From assembly GCF_050946515.1 (NCBI RefSeq), contig NZ_JBMNUX010000005.1, positions 117,090-181,089 of the forward strand: 64,000 nucleotides of DNA, in the 5' to 3' direction. The position numbers and the translations under genes are program-made. Positions 52,453 through 61,269 of the stretch are shown here, one piece after another. Source of the DNA: Tractidigestivibacter sp050946515 (GTDB lineage Bacteria > Actinomycetota > Coriobacteriia > Coriobacteriales > Atopobiaceae). How positions within the stretch are numbered: position 1 is the first letter of the stretch; the number at the start of each line of letters is the position of its first letter. The notes below the pieces were generated by a model. The model had not been told where the DNA came from. It searched no databases and worked only from the letters and a program-made list of their open reading frames with translations.

Positions 52453-53004
52453 GTGCGCCCACCCCTGCAGCGCGACCTTCTCGGCGAGCTCGCCGAGCTC
52501 TTTCGGGCTTATCGGCACGTCATCCAAAAGCCAGGTGCGCACGAGGCTATAGATGCCATTTTCAAGAAAGACCTGCAGGAGCTTCCGCGTGGACTGGCCG
52601 TAGCGCGAGAAGGCCGCGGCAATCTCCCCTTCCTGTCCGAGCCGCAGCTGAAAGAGCGCCAGAGCGAGCTCGGAAGGGGTGGCCTCGCTGGCAAACGCGG
52701 TCTTGGATATGCGCGCGTGCTCGCGAAGATACGAAGCAATGATTTCCACACGTCGCGCAAGCGTGAGCGGTTGCCCTTCTCGCTTCAAAAGCTCTTGGAT
52801 TTCTTCGAAGACATCGTGCTCGACGTCGTCCAAAACGTCGGCGGGGTTCCCGTAGTGGTTGTAGAACGTTGTCCGGTTGATGCCCGCCGCCTTGCACAAC
52901 TCGCTCACGCTGACCTTCTGGAGGGGCTCGGTTTCCAGCAGGTCAATGAGGGCCTCTTTTAACAAGCGCTTTGTCAGCCTGACGCGCTGATTTTCTTCGA
53001 CCAT
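52450..53004 (-). CDS. TetR/AcrR-family regulator
   Basis: 184 residues. The helix-turn-helix is LTKRLLKEALIDLLETEPLQKVSVSELCKAAGINRTTFYNHYGNPADVLDDVE (about 9-61), with a C-terminal domain of the TetR_C_7/8 kind (LLQVFLENGIYSLVRTWLLDDVPISPKELGEL). It is divergent from the HXXEE gene pair, and two TCGACATTT-type palindromes lie between; these are its probable targets. Confidence 0.9.
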   Translation of the reverse strand: MVEENQRVRLTKRLLKEALIDLLETEPLQKVSVSELCKAAGINRTTFYNHYGNPADVLDDVEHDVFEEIQELLKREGQPLTLARRVEIIASYLREHARISKTAFASEATPSELALALFQLRLGQEGEIAAAFSRYGQSTRKLLQVFLENGIYSLVRTWLLDDVPISPKELGELAEKVALQGWAH

Positions 53005-53014
53005 CGCGCTCCTC

Positions 53015-53089
53015 TCGACATTTTCGATCGAACTGTCTCTCTCACGTCACATTGACTAAACGTGTAGTTGTGTAATCGACATTTGTCGA
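53015..53089. promoter_or_regulatory. Candidate TetR operators between TetR and HXXEE genes
   Basis: TCGACATTTGTCGA (53076-53089) is a perfect 14-base palindrome; a related TCGACATTTTCGA lies at 53015-53027. TTGACT at 53052 may be the -35 box for the rightward operon. Confidence 0.6.
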
Positions 53090-53130
53090 ATTATAACCAA
53101 ACGTATCGACCAAGATGCAAGGGGGAAGCG

Positions 53131-53808
53131 ATGAGGTTCGTTCGGGACAACTGGTTCAGAGTCGGCTTTTTGGTGTTTGTCGCGATGGCATTTTGCGGGC
53201 TGCTGTTCCTAAGAAGCATGGGAACCGTGCAAACCCTCCTATATGCGTCGCTGATGGCGCTCCTCCTCCATCAATTTGAGGAGTACCAGTTCCCGGGAGG
53301 CGGCCCCGTGGTCATCAACCGCTATTTCTATGGTGCAGACGAGCAGCTATTCCGCCATTATCCGGGCAACTGGAACTCAAGCATGATAGTGAACCTGCTC
53401 TCATACGTGTTCTACGCCCTGGCGCTCGCGTTTCCTGACCTCGCCTGGCTCGGCATGGCAACCATGTTCTTCGACCTGTATCAGGTGCTCGGTCACGGCA
53501 TCCAGATGAACGTGAAGATGCACACCTGGTACAACCCAGGCATGGCAACCTCCGTGTTCCTCTTCCTGCCCATCTCGGTCGCCTACATCTCGGTCACGGC
53601 CGGCCAAGGGCTGATCGCGGGAATCCAATGGCTCTATGCGGTGCTCGCGTTTATTGGAATAGCTCTCTGCAGCGTTGTTGCCCCGGTGCAGCTGCTCAAG
53701 CGCAAGGACTCTCCCTATGACGTCCCCGAATGGCAAGTTGAGCAGCTCGAGAAGGTCCGCGCGTTTGCAACCTTCGGCACCCAGGCGACGAACAAGGATG
53801 GTGAGTAG
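53131..53808 (+). CDS. HXXEE-domain membrane protein (first of pair)
   Basis: 225 residues from the ATG at 53131 (GGGGGAAGCG upstream). About six hydrophobic helices. The family's H-x-x-E-E motif reads LLLHQFEEYQFPGG near residues 47-60, followed by the conserved GHGIQMNVKMHTWYNPGMATSVFLFLPI block. The function of this family is unknown. It is paired with a second HXXEE gene 3 bases downstream, and both are likely controlled by the divergent TetR. Confidence 0.88.
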   Translation: MRFVRDNWFRVGFLVFVAMAFCGLLFLRSMGTVQTLLYASLMALLLHQFEEYQFPGGGPVVINRYFYGADEQLFRHYPGNWNSSMIVNLLSYVFYALALAFPDLAWLGMATMFFDLYQVLGHGIQMNVKMHTWYNPGMATSVFLFLPISVAYISVTAGQGLIAGIQWLYAVLAFIGIALCSVVAPVQLLKRKDSPYDVPEWQVEQLEKVRAFATFGTQATNKDGE

Positions 53809-53811
53809 GCA

Positions 53812-54474
53812 ATGGCTCGAAAGTTTGTCTACAGCTGGTACAAGATTTCGGCCTACGTCGCAGGTGCGATTGCCATCGTTCTCGCAATGGGCGTCTGGAA
53901 CCTTCAGCAGCGGATGGTGCTCGCCTCGATGGCGGTGCTGTTCCTCCACTTCTTTGAGGAGTTCGGCTGCCCCGGAGGCTTCCCGCGCATGGGATTGTAC
54001 GTAGAGATGAAGATCACCGACCGCGACGCGCGACATTGGAGCCTGAACCAGCTGAACGCGCTCTTCGGCAACTGGTGGTTTGCCATCGTCGTATTTGGGA
54101 GCGCGCTGGCGCTGCCGGACGTTCGCTTCTTGACGCTGACGGTGGCGTTGTTCGCCTTCCTAGAGGTGGCAATGCACCTGATGGGGTTCCCTCTGGGAAT
54201 CAAGCGCCTCTACAACCCTGGGCTTGGGACGGCAGTGTTCGGGCTGCTCCCCGTGTCGCTCTGGTACTTGGCGCAGACCGTTCCAACAGGCGCCTATACC
54301 GGATGGGACGTCCTTCTCGCCCTAGCATGGATCGTGTTCAATTACTGGCTCGTGTTCCGCAGCCCGCTCTACACGTGGATGGGAAGCAAGTCTGGCACTT
54401 GGGCGTTTACGGAGGAGGAGGTAGCGCTGTCCGACCCCTTCCTCAAGAATGTGGACCTCAGGGCAAAGCGCTAA
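53812..54474 (+). CDS. HXXEE-domain membrane protein (second of pair)
   Basis: 220 residues, about six hydrophobic helices. The motif is VLFLHFFEEFGCPGGFPRMG near residues 43-60, then EVAMHLMGFPLGIKRLYNPGLGTAVFGLLPVSLWYL. It is a diverged tandem copy of the preceding gene; equal membrane layout suggests the two proteins form a heteromer. Function unknown. Confidence 0.88.
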   Translation: MARKFVYSWYKISAYVAGAIAIVLAMGVWNLQQRMVLASMAVLFLHFFEEFGCPGGFPRMGLYVEMKITDRDARHWSLNQLNALFGNWWFAIVVFGSALALPDVRFLTLTVALFAFLEVAMHLMGFPLGIKRLYNPGLGTAVFGLLPVSLWYLAQTVPTGAYTGWDVLLALAWIVFNYWLVFRSPLYTWMGSKSGTWAFTEEEVALSDPFLKNVDLRAKR

Positions 54475-54676
54475 GGGGCCCAAGCGGAAGAAAGGCATCA
54501 GGCAAGGTTGAGTTGTTGGTACGGTTTCTAATAGTGTGACCCCTTATCTGTCCTTCCCGAAAGATACCGACCATTGTGGGACCGCCCCAGAGCCGATACT
54601 TTCGAGGCAAGCGCTTGTGCATAGCGCGCATTTGCGTTCGCAGGACGATTGGTCGTTGAAAAAGGGGGCGCGCTTC

Positions 54677-55864
54677 ATGTACCAAAGCAATCTTGATAGC
54701 ATGATGGCTTCTCGAAGGATCGACCGGAGGAATTTCGTCAAGCTCTCCGCTTCTCTGGGGGCAGGCGCCGTCGCCGCAGCAGCCCTTGACGGATGCGCCA
54801 AAGAGACCCAAGACTCCACAGACGCAATTGCCCAGGACGACGCCCAGACAACGAGCGGCTCGGCGATAAAAACAGACAGGAGCACGCCCGGAGCGGTAAA
54901 GGTATACGCGACGCGCAACATCACGCCCGAGGGTCTCGTGGCTGTATACGAGGCGCTTGGATGGCAGCCGACCGGCAACGTGGGCATCAAGCTTCATATG
55001 GGCGAGGAGGGCAACCCCTACTATCTACAGCCGACCCTTCTGGAGCCGCTGGTCAAGCAAGTGGATGGCACGTTCATCGACAGCACAGTACTTTACGGGA
55101 CGCGTTCTACTGCTGACGGGTACGCTTCGCTCGCGAGCGAGCACGGATTTACGTATGCGCCTGTTGACATTCTCGACCGCGATGGCGGAATGACTCTCTC
55201 TATCGAGGGCGGCGCGCAACTTACCGAAGCGGAGGTCGGCTCTCATTTCGCGAACTACGGCTCAATCATCTCGATTGCCCACTTCAAGGGGCATGCGATG
55301 GCGGGGTTCGGCGGAACCTTTAAGAATCTCGCGATAGGGCTAGCCACCATCCCTGGAAAGATGTCCGTCCATACAAGCTCCTTCACTACCGGAGCGCCAT
55401 TCGTCGAGCGCGTAGCCGAGTTCGCCAAGGGAGTCTTCGATGCGATGGGAGACCGGATGGCATGCATCAACGTGCTGAACAACATGTCAGTAGACTGTGA
55501 TTGCGATGGCTCGCCGGCAGAGACCGTCGATGACCCAATGGACGGACTCGTGCGGGCGTTCGCGAGCCTTAGCGAGACGCACGTCATGCAGCTTGGCGTG
55601 CTCTTCTCCCCCACCAACCGCTCGAGGTTTACCGAAAAGCTCAAGCGAGCGGTCACGCCAATCTATGCCCAGCGGCTGAGTGCAGACCTGAAAGACCCGC
55701 ACGTTCGGGCGCTGTTCGACATGTTCTTCTCCGCGATCTTCTCGCAGATAGCCACATGGTTCGGTGGAGAGAGCTCCCTCTCGTCCGATGAGGTGCTGGC
55801 GCTGAACCGAAGCCTGTTCGAGGGGTGGCTCGTGCCGCAGCTGGAGGAGCAAACAGACAAGTAG
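54677..55864 (+). CDS. Exported DUF362-family lipoprotein fused in frame to a TetR-like C-terminal domain
   Basis: 395 residues from the ATG at 54677 (AAAGGGGGCGCG upstream). A Tat-type signal with R-R-N-F-V-K near 17-22 ends in a lipobox A-L-D-G-C40. Residues ~70-282 are DUF362 (NVGIKLHMGEEGNPYYLQP, SIAHFKGHAMAGFGGTFKNLAIG, CINVLNNMSVDCDCDGSPAE). The usual ending of that domain (DIGILAS-DPVA-type) is missing. From ~285 the sequence instead reads as a TetR ligand domain (GLVRAFASLSETHVMQLGVLF...LFDMFFSAIFSQIATWFGGESSLSSDEVLALNRSLFEGWL). A deletion joining two genes is likely and activity is doubtful. Confidence 0.75.
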   Translation: MYQSNLDSMMASRRIDRRNFVKLSASLGAGAVAAAALDGCAKETQDSTDAIAQDDAQTTSGSAIKTDRSTPGAVKVYATRNITPEGLVAVYEALGWQPTGNVGIKLHMGEEGNPYYLQPTLLEPLVKQVDGTFIDSTVLYGTRSTADGYASLASEHGFTYAPVDILDRDGGMTLSIEGGAQLTEAEVGSHFANYGSIISIAHFKGHAMAGFGGTFKNLAIGLATIPGKMSVHTSSFTTGAPFVERVAEFAKGVFDAMGDRMACINVLNNMSVDCDCDGSPAETVDDPMDGLVRAFASLSETHVMQLGVLFSPTNRSRFTEKLKRAVTPIYAQRLSADLKDPHVRALFDMFFSAIFSQIATWFGGESSLSSDEVLALNRSLFEGWLVPQLEEQTDK

Positions 55865-55945
55865 CGCCGAAGCCGAATGCCCCGCCCCGAGCACTAAAGC
55901 ACGCCGGAGACGGGGCATTATGCATCGTGACAGTCGGTTGATTCG

Positions 55946-56452
55946 CTAGGACTCAGCGGTGGCGGTGCCCCTCACGCTCTGCTCGCCGTTCCAGCCGAAG
56001 CGGTCGCCGATTGCGTGGACGAACTTGCCAGAGAGGGGCGCCACGACCAGCATCTGGATAGGCAATGCAATGGTGAAGTTGTAGGGGAACAGGGTGAAGA
56101 ACGCGCCAACGGTCTGCTGCCCCACCCCGAACGCCATGATGGCGCCGAAGATGGTCATGCAGACGGTCATGAGGACGACCATGACGAACTTGATGGTGAT
56201 GCCCCACCAGACGCCACGGTCATCCTCGTTGCAGAACATGCTCGCGAGCTTGCGGGAGAGCGGCGTGCACATGAACAGGTCGCAGATCATCCCCACCAGA
56301 TAGCCCAGCGGGAAGCTGACAAGCGCGTTGGTCCAGGCGACGGCGCTAAGGTCGCCCGTGCGGACGCCGTAGTTAAGTGCCGCCATCACGTAGATCATGA
56401 TTGCGGACATGGTGAAGCTGAAGAGAATTCCTTCTTTGCTGTTTCTGGGCAT
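55946..56452 (-). CDS. DUF2798-family membrane protein
   Basis: 168 residues from the ATG at 56452 (GAAAGG upstream). Four hydrophobic helices in two similar halves: GILFSFTMSAIMIYVMAALNY / VAWTNALVSFPLGYLVGMICDLFMCTPLSRKLA and FVMVVLMTVCMTIFGAIMAFG / YNFTIALPIQMLVVAPLSGKFV. This inverted doubling and the PLS-x-K motifs are typical of DUF2798 proteins. Function unknown. Single leftward gene converging on the DUF362 chimera. Confidence 0.8.
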   Translation of the reverse strand: MPRNSKEGILFSFTMSAIMIYVMAALNYGVRTGDLSAVAWTNALVSFPLGYLVGMICDLFMCTPLSRKLASMFCNEDDRGVWWGITIKFVMVVLMTVCMTIFGAIMAFGVGQQTVGAFFTLFPYNFTIALPIQMLVVAPLSGKFVHAIGDRFGWNGEQSVRGTATAES

Positions 56453-56654
56453 AGAAAAGCCTTTCTCGCTCGTTGTGCCCCTCCTCTGACGGGGGCGCAA
56501 CGCAGCGGGAAAGGCCAGCTGCTGAGGGCGACTTCCTTACGGCGGGCATACGTCCGCCGTGAGATCGGGACTCCTTTAGAACCGAGTGGTCATTCTAGCC
56601 GACGGAGCGCCCAAGGACTGTCCATCTCCACAAGTTCCCCTTGGTTTGAGGCCG

Positions 56655-57203
56655 CTAGATTGACTTGCCAAGGAGGTAGGCCTTCTCGACCTCGGGCTTA
56701 CCCTCGATGTCACCGATGGCCCCGTTGCCACCAGCGAGAACCGAGCCGAGGTTTTTCCACTGCAGGTGCCCCATAAGGTGGTCGTACCAGCTCAGGGCGT
56801 CCTCAAACGCGCTGCCCTCTGCCGCCATCAGCAAGACTCCCGCCTTGCCGTTGCCACGCAGGCGCTGGCCATCGCCCTCCTCAAGGGCAAAGAGGCGATC
56901 GATCGCGGTCTTCAACTGACCGCTCACGTTCCAGTAGTAGAGCGGGGAGGCGAGAACGACGACGTCCGCATCCCTGACGGCAGGGTAGATCTTTGCCATG
57001 TCGTCCTTTTGCACGCAGGGGCATTCCCGCGCGCTGTGGCCACCGAAGCAGCCCATGCAGCCATTGATCTCCATGCCCTGGAGGAAGAACTCGGTCACCT
57101 TGTTGCCGCTCTCCTCAGCCCCCTTCGCTAAAGCCTTCGCCAGCGTGGAGGTATTGCCCTTGCGACGAGGACTGCCATTCAGAATAACGATGTTCTTGCT
57201 CAT
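56655..57203 (-). CDS. Flavodoxin-like NAD(P)H-dependent oxidoreductase
   Basis: 182 residues from the ATG at 57203 (GGAGGGAAAGC upstream). NADPH-dependent FMN reductase fold: VILNGSPRRKGNTSTLAKAL at 5-24 binds FMN phosphate, and VVLASPLYYWNVSGQLKTAIDRLFAL near 80-105 is the second flavin site. A Cys-rich loop (GCMGCFGGHSARECPC) near 49-64 is typical of the iron-sulphur-flavoprotein-like subgroup. It is the last gene of the leftward NTF2-flavin reductase-flavodoxin group. Confidence 0.9.
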   Translation of the reverse strand: MSKNIVILNGSPRRKGNTSTLAKALAKGAEESGNKVTEFFLQGMEINGCMGCFGGHSARECPCVQKDDMAKIYPAVRDADVVVLASPLYYWNVSGQLKTAIDRLFALEEGDGQRLRGNGKAGVLLMAAEGSAFEDALSWYDHLMGHLQWKNLGSVLAGGNGAIGDIEGKPEVEKAYLLGKSI

Positions 57204-57257
57204 GCTTTCCCTCCGCCTTCCAACTCGCACGATCGAGCCTAACGAGCTTGGAGCTGG

Positions 57258-57836
57258 CTACTTCGTGCCCTTCATCAGGTCAACGCCATTGTGCCACGCG
57301 CTCCCAACCTGATCGCCTATCGCGTAGTAGCCGCTGCGCATCTGGTCGAAGGCGAACGCGTGGAGCTTACCCGCGTCAATCCTGCCCTTCTCGTCGAGCA
57401 CGCCCTCGTCTGCGACGACGTTGACAATCCTTCCGAGGACTCGTAGTCCGTACGGCTGGTCCTGCATCTCGACGACCTCGCACTCAAGAGTGACGGGGTA
57501 CTCCTCGACAATCGGCGCGTCGACGCGCTCGCTCTTCCGGGCATGTAGCCCGCTCCGCTCGAACTTGTCGGGCATCTTGTTGGCGGTCGCGATGCCGAAG
57601 AAGTCGGACTCGTCCAGCGTGTCGGTACCGGGGACGGCGAGGGTAAACGCGCCACGCGCCCTGATGTTCGCCACCGTCTTGTGCTGAGCCTCAAGGTTCA
57701 AGGCCACCATGTCCTCCGCGCAGATGCCGCCCCACGCCATCATCATCTCGTCGACGGTGCCGTCCTCGTTGTAGGTGCCAATCATATAGGTGGGCATCGG
57801 GAACAGGTACGGCTTTGCTCCAAGATCCTTGGTCAT
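57258..57836 (-). CDS. Flavin reductase-like FMN-binding split-barrel protein
   Basis: 192 residues. The flavin reductase split barrel: PMPTYMIGTYNEDGTVDEMMMAWGGICAEDMVALNLEAQHKTVANIRARGAFTLAVPG (about 13-72) then DFFGIATANKMPDKFERSGL and PVTLECEVVEMQD. It can bind FMN and reduce flavin with NAD(P)H, or act as an electron partner. It lies between the NTF2-like and flavodoxin-like genes (12 and 54 bases), likely one operon. Confidence 0.9.
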   Translation of the reverse strand: MTKDLGAKPYLFPMPTYMIGTYNEDGTVDEMMMAWGGICAEDMVALNLEAQHKTVANIRARGAFTLAVPGTDTLDESDFFGIATANKMPDKFERSGLHARKSERVDAPIVEEYPVTLECEVVEMQDQPYGLRVLGRIVNVVADEGVLDEKGRIDAGKLHAFAFDQMRSGYYAIGDQVGSAWHNGVDLMKGTK

Positions 57837-57848
57837 TTTTCATGCTCC

Positions 57849-58232
57849 CTACTGCTGAATCGTGTTGGAGTTCTGGTTGTAGGCCTTGGCGACGCACTTC
57901 CACTCGCCATCCATCTTCAGCATCAGCAGCACGTCGGTGAAGTCGATGCGATTGCCCCAGCCCTCTTCCAGAACGCGGACGACGGCGATGGACTCCTCCA
58001 CCATGAGCACGTCCACACGGGCTTTGAAGTTGTCGCCACCAGGGACGGTATCTACGTTGTGGTAGAACTGCTCGATCGAACCGTGCTCGAGCTTGCCGTC
58101 CAGATAGCCGAACAGGACCGCCTCGTCAGAGAAGAGCTCCCGCGCGTACTTGCTGTTTCCTTCCGCAACGCTCTTGACGAACTTCATCGCTGCTTCCTCA
58201 ACAGCCTGGTACTCCTTGATCTCCGACCTCAT
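57849..58232 (-). CDS. NTF2-like (lumazine-binding type) small protein
   Basis: 127 residues from the ATG at 58232 with AAGGAGGCAAAG upstream. The NTF2-like fold is suggested by VEEAAMKFVKSVAEGNSKYARELFSDEAVLFGYLDGKLEHGSIEQFYHNV at the start and FTDVLLMLKMDGEWKCVAKAYNQNSN at the end, as in putative lumazine-binding proteins. Such folds form small-molecule pockets; the ligand is unknown. First gene of a flavin-protein operon, divergent from an HxlR regulator. Confidence 0.82.
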   Translation of the reverse strand: MRSEIKEYQAVEEAAMKFVKSVAEGNSKYARELFSDEAVLFGYLDGKLEHGSIEQFYHNVDTVPGGDNFKARVDVLMVEESIAVVRVLEEGWGNRIDFTDVLLMLKMDGEWKCVAKAYNQNSNTIQQ

Positions 58233-58360
58233 CTTTGCCTCCTTGCAGACGTTCGTGCAGCAGATACATGATTGACAACCCTTCTCGCTCAACATATATT
58301 CTGGCTACAGTAACGACAAGTACGCACATTCAGGTAATGTACTGGCATAAAGGAAAGTGT

Positions 58361-58693
58361 ATGGGCGAGCGCTGCATATCTGACGAGAGTCTGGGCGAGA
58401 CGGGGTTCAGCTACACCTTGTCGCTAATCAACGGCAAGTACAAGATGACGATTCTCTACACCCTGATGGAGTTCGGCGTGGTGCGCTTCAACGAGATGCA
58501 GCGCTACATCGGGGGCATCTCCTACAAGACGCTCAGCTCCACGCTCAAGGAGCTCCAGCGCGACCAGCTGGTCCACCGGGAGGAGTACCCCCAGGTTCCG
58601 CCCAAGGTGGAGTACTCGCTGACCGAGCGGGGAAAGTCGCTCATGCCCATCCTCGACCAGATGTGCGAGTGGGGAGACACGCACCGGTTGTAG
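58361..58693 (+). CDS. HxlR-family transcriptional regulator
   Basis: 110 residues from the ATG at 58361 (AAAGGAAAGTGT upstream). Winged helix: ETGFSYTLSLINGKYKMTILYTLMEFGVVRFNEMQRYIGGISYKTLSSTLKELQRDQLVHREEYPQVPPKVEYSLTERGKSLMPIL. C5 at the N-terminus (MGERCISDE) is the position often used in redox or electrophile sensing. Divergent from the NTF2/flavin reductase operon, which it probably controls; the 128 bases between include GTAC-containing repeats near 58319 and 58339. Confidence 0.9.
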   Translation: MGERCISDESLGETGFSYTLSLINGKYKMTILYTLMEFGVVRFNEMQRYIGGISYKTLSSTLKELQRDQLVHREEYPQVPPKVEYSLTERGKSLMPILDQMCEWGDTHRL

Positions 58694-58717
58694 GGGCTAG
58701 GATGAAACAGGCAGCGG

Positions 58718-59488
58718 CTAATTGTCCTGGTCCACGATCGTCGGGTGCGTGTACTGGCCGTGGCTTCTCGTCTTTTTGTCGTACTGGATGGCGAACTTCG
58801 GACAGCTGTGGAGGCAGCGCAGGCACATGACGCAGCGCTCCTTGACCCAGACGGGCCGGTCGTCGCGCATCTCGATTGCCTGCACCGGGCACCTCTTAGC
58901 GCACAGCCCGCAGCCAATGCAGCTGTCCCCTACGCTGAGGTGACTGGTCTTCCGCGCGAAACCGTCGTAGAGACCCTGCGCTACCTTGGAGACGGGGTAG
59001 CTGTGCTGGTGCTCCATGAAGTTGCCGACAGAGCCCGACAGGATCTTCTCGGCGATTGCGTCGATCTGCTCGGGCTCCGCCTGGTTGAGCCTCCGCACGG
59101 CATCCCTGTCGCTGAGGTCAAACCCCGGCGTCCAGGTGTCTGGCATCCGGATGCAAAAGAACGCGTCAATGGTGATGCCGCTATGGTCCAGAAGCTTCTT
59201 CGCAAAGGTCGGCGTTGCCCCAGGGGAGCTGCCATAGCTCGCGACGAGGTAGACGTAGTGCCCCTTTGAGCTGCCCGAGAGCTTCTGGAGGAACTCGGAG
59301 ACTATGGACGGAAAGCCGTAGAAGTAAGTTGGGAAGGCAAATCCTAGCCTCTCCCCCTTCGCAAGAGAGACCTCGTAGCGGTCATCGTCAATCATCTTGG
59401 CGATTGAGACGGCGTGGTCGTCAAGGCGCTTGGCCAGCTCTGTGGCCACAAAGCGGTTGTTGCCGGTTGCCGAGAAGTACAGGATCAT
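58718..59488 (-). CDS. EFR1-family ferrodoxin (flavodoxin domain plus two 4Fe-4S clusters)
   Basis: 256 residues from the ATG at 59488. The flavodoxin-like domain starts LYFSATGNNRFVATELAKRL and spans about 1-150. Two 4Fe-4S motifs follow: CIGCGLCAKRCP near 188 and CVMCLRCLHSCP near 217. The family couples flavin and iron-sulphur centres for electron transfer. Single gene between an HxlR and a TetR gene. A closely similar, 5'-truncated copy lies at 63275-63790, which points to local duplication. Confidence 0.92.
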   Translation of the reverse strand: MILYFSATGNNRFVATELAKRLDDHAVSIAKMIDDDRYEVSLAKGERLGFAFPTYFYGFPSIVSEFLQKLSGSSKGHYVYLVASYGSSPGATPTFAKKLLDHSGITIDAFFCIRMPDTWTPGFDLSDRDAVRRLNQAEPEQIDAIAEKILSGSVGNFMEHQHSYPVSKVAQGLYDGFARKTSHLSVGDSCIGCGLCAKRCPVQAIEMRDDRPVWVKERCVMCLRCLHSCPKFAIQYDKKTRSHGQYTHPTIVDQDN

Positions 59489-59584
59489 GGCTGGACCCTT
59501 CCTATAAATGCGAGTCACCTTGTTGATGGTACCCATGTAAGAGCTGCGAGGTGGCTCAGGGTGAGCTTCCGCGCGTGGTGGACG

Positions 59585-60127
59585 TCACGCCAGCACGTTC
59601 GCTGCGAGGTGCGAGAGGTATGAGGCCATCTCCCGGTCGCTCTCCGGGCATCCTGCCTCGAGCCATCGAATCAGCGTGCCGTACATGGCACTGGGAAGGG
59701 CGTAGACATCGTAGTGGCGAATCGAGTTCGCCGGCATGTCCCCGATGGACTCCGCCGCAAAGTCTGCCATGAGCTGCAGCAGGGAGGGAGAGAACCCGTT
59801 GTTGTGGAGGGAGAGGATCTCCCGGCGCCTCAGCCGATAGTGGCGGACGAACACTTCCAGGACGTCGGTGCTAAGCTGTGATTTCTCAATCTGGTCGGTC
59901 TTGAGGCCGACGTCTTCCAGAATCTGGCTTCGCACGCCGGCAAGCATGGAGACCATGATGTCCTCGATGGAGCCGTAGTTGCGGTAGTAGGTGGCTCGCG
60001 CCACTCCGGCCTTTCTCACTATGTCCGTCACGGTGATGGACGAGTAGTTCTTCGTCTGCAGCAGCTCCATGAGGGCGTTCTCGATGGACGACCGGGCCCT
60101 CGCGTTTGCCTCTCTTCTCCTGTCCAT
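59585..60127 (-). CDS. TetR/AcrR-family regulator
   Basis: 180 residues. Helix-turn-helix: ARSSIENALMELLQTKNYSSITVTDIVRKAGVARATYYRNYGSIEDIMVSML (about 11-62). The C-terminal half is a TetR ligand domain (SLLQLMADFAAESIGDMPANSIRHYDVYALPSAMYGTLIRWLEAG). Divergent from the unknown gene at 60289 with inverted repeats between, so that gene is the likely target. Confidence 0.9.
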   Translation of the reverse strand: MDRRREANARARSSIENALMELLQTKNYSSITVTDIVRKAGVARATYYRNYGSIEDIMVSMLAGVRSQILEDVGLKTDQIEKSQLSTDVLEVFVRHYRLRRREILSLHNNGFSPSLLQLMADFAAESIGDMPANSIRHYDVYALPSAMYGTLIRWLEAGCPESDREMASYLSHLAANVLA

Positions 60128-60163
60128 GCCTTCCTTTCGCCATTAGAGCTCTTTCGCCAAACG

Positions 60164-60188
60164 GAGACACATCGGGAAATTATGTCTC
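60164..60188. promoter_or_regulatory. Candidate TetR operator: GAGACA / TGTCTC
   Basis: GAGACA (60164-60169) and TGTCTC (60183-60188) form an inverted repeat 13 bases apart between a TetR gene and the rightward gene at 60289. TTGACT at 60213 could be its -35 box. Confidence 0.45.
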
Positions 60189-60288
60189 ACGTCGGGATAT
60201 TGATGATACACATTGACTCACATCATAATCAGGCTGCCTTGTTCCAGGGGGCTTCCAAAAGACCCCCGCTCACGAAAGGAGAACGGCA

Positions 60289-61083
60289 ATGGCGGACCTG
60301 AAGATCAAGGTAATAATCGACGGCGTGGAGTTCACCGAGTGGCAGCTGGACCGATACGAGTACGAGCGCACGCTGCACTGCCTGCACGAGTTCAAGTACC
60401 TAGGGGCGGACGTGGTCTACGAGGGCCGCTCTCTGAGCCATGAGGACATCAACTGGCTGGAGCCGGCGGACGCGAAAAAGGCCCTGGTGGACTTGAAGGT
60501 GGAGCTGGGGCCGGACAGGGTCAACCAGATTATGAAGCCAGTCTCCGACGATGCCGAGCTTCGCTGGAAGGCCTACAACGAGGAGCCCATCGCCAGCCAG
60601 GGCTACCAGTTCGGGACCACCGAGATGGAAGTAACCGGCATCGACATGACCAAGGTCGCCGGAGGGCTCGGGCACCTCGGCGACAAGGACGAGCGCTTCC
60701 CCTTCGAGATCTTCCCGGAGCACTACGGCGTTGAGGGCGAGGTTGAGACCGGGCAGGCTATCTTCGAGGCCTTCGGCATGTTCGGAGAACCGGTTCACAC
60801 CTACGGGGTCGGCAGCACGAAGGAGATCCCGGCGGACTTCCCCTTCCAGCGCGACCCAGCGTACCCGGGAGTCATGTTCGGGGAGCTGGGCCTGAAGAGC
60901 GACGGCACCAACATCCATGTGGGAGCAATCCACGAGATCTGCCCGCTTCCGGGCGGCGTCAAGACCAAGTCCACGTTCTTCTGCCCAAAGAACGCACCGG
61001 CGGCCATCCCGGAGGGTCACAAGCTCCACTTCGCCCTGGAGATGCGCGGCAACTTCCGCAGCATCTATGCAGCACAGCAATAG
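60289..61083 (+). CDS. Conserved-looking protein of unknown function
   Basis: 264 residues, not recognised. GAAAGGAGAACGGCA precedes the ATG. There is no signal peptide and no strong hydrophobic helix, so it is cytoplasmic. The middle is rich in Gly, Glu and Phe (GGLGHLGDKDERFPFEIFPEHYG), and the C-terminal part GGVKTKSTFFCPKNAPAAIPEGHKLHFALEMRGNFRSIY looks like a beta-barrel edge. By position it is the effector gene of the divergent TetR. A link to the lipocalin-like gene at 62007 is possible because both have TetR partners and similar composition. Confidence 0.7.
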   Translation: MADLKIKVIIDGVEFTEWQLDRYEYERTLHCLHEFKYLGADVVYEGRSLSHEDINWLEPADAKKALVDLKVELGPDRVNQIMKPVSDDAELRWKAYNEEPIASQGYQFGTTEMEVTGIDMTKVAGGLGHLGDKDERFPFEIFPEHYGVEGEVETGQAIFEAFGMFGEPVHTYGVGSTKEIPADFPFQRDPAYPGVMFGELGLKSDGTNIHVGAIHEICPLPGGVKTKSTFFCPKNAPAAIPEGHKLHFALEMRGNFRSIYAAQQ

Positions 61084-61269
61084 GAGGGAAATGGCGGCAC
61101 ACGTCGCCAATGCTTGGTTTGCGTTGTCGCGACCAGCTCCAACTTATTCCACATGAGCTTTCGTACTTGCAAGCTTGTGGCGCCTTCATACTGCCTGTTG
61201 TATTGCGGCCGACGGACCATGTGCCCGTCGGCCGCACCATCCTGGCAGCATCGCGTCGTCCAATCCGGA

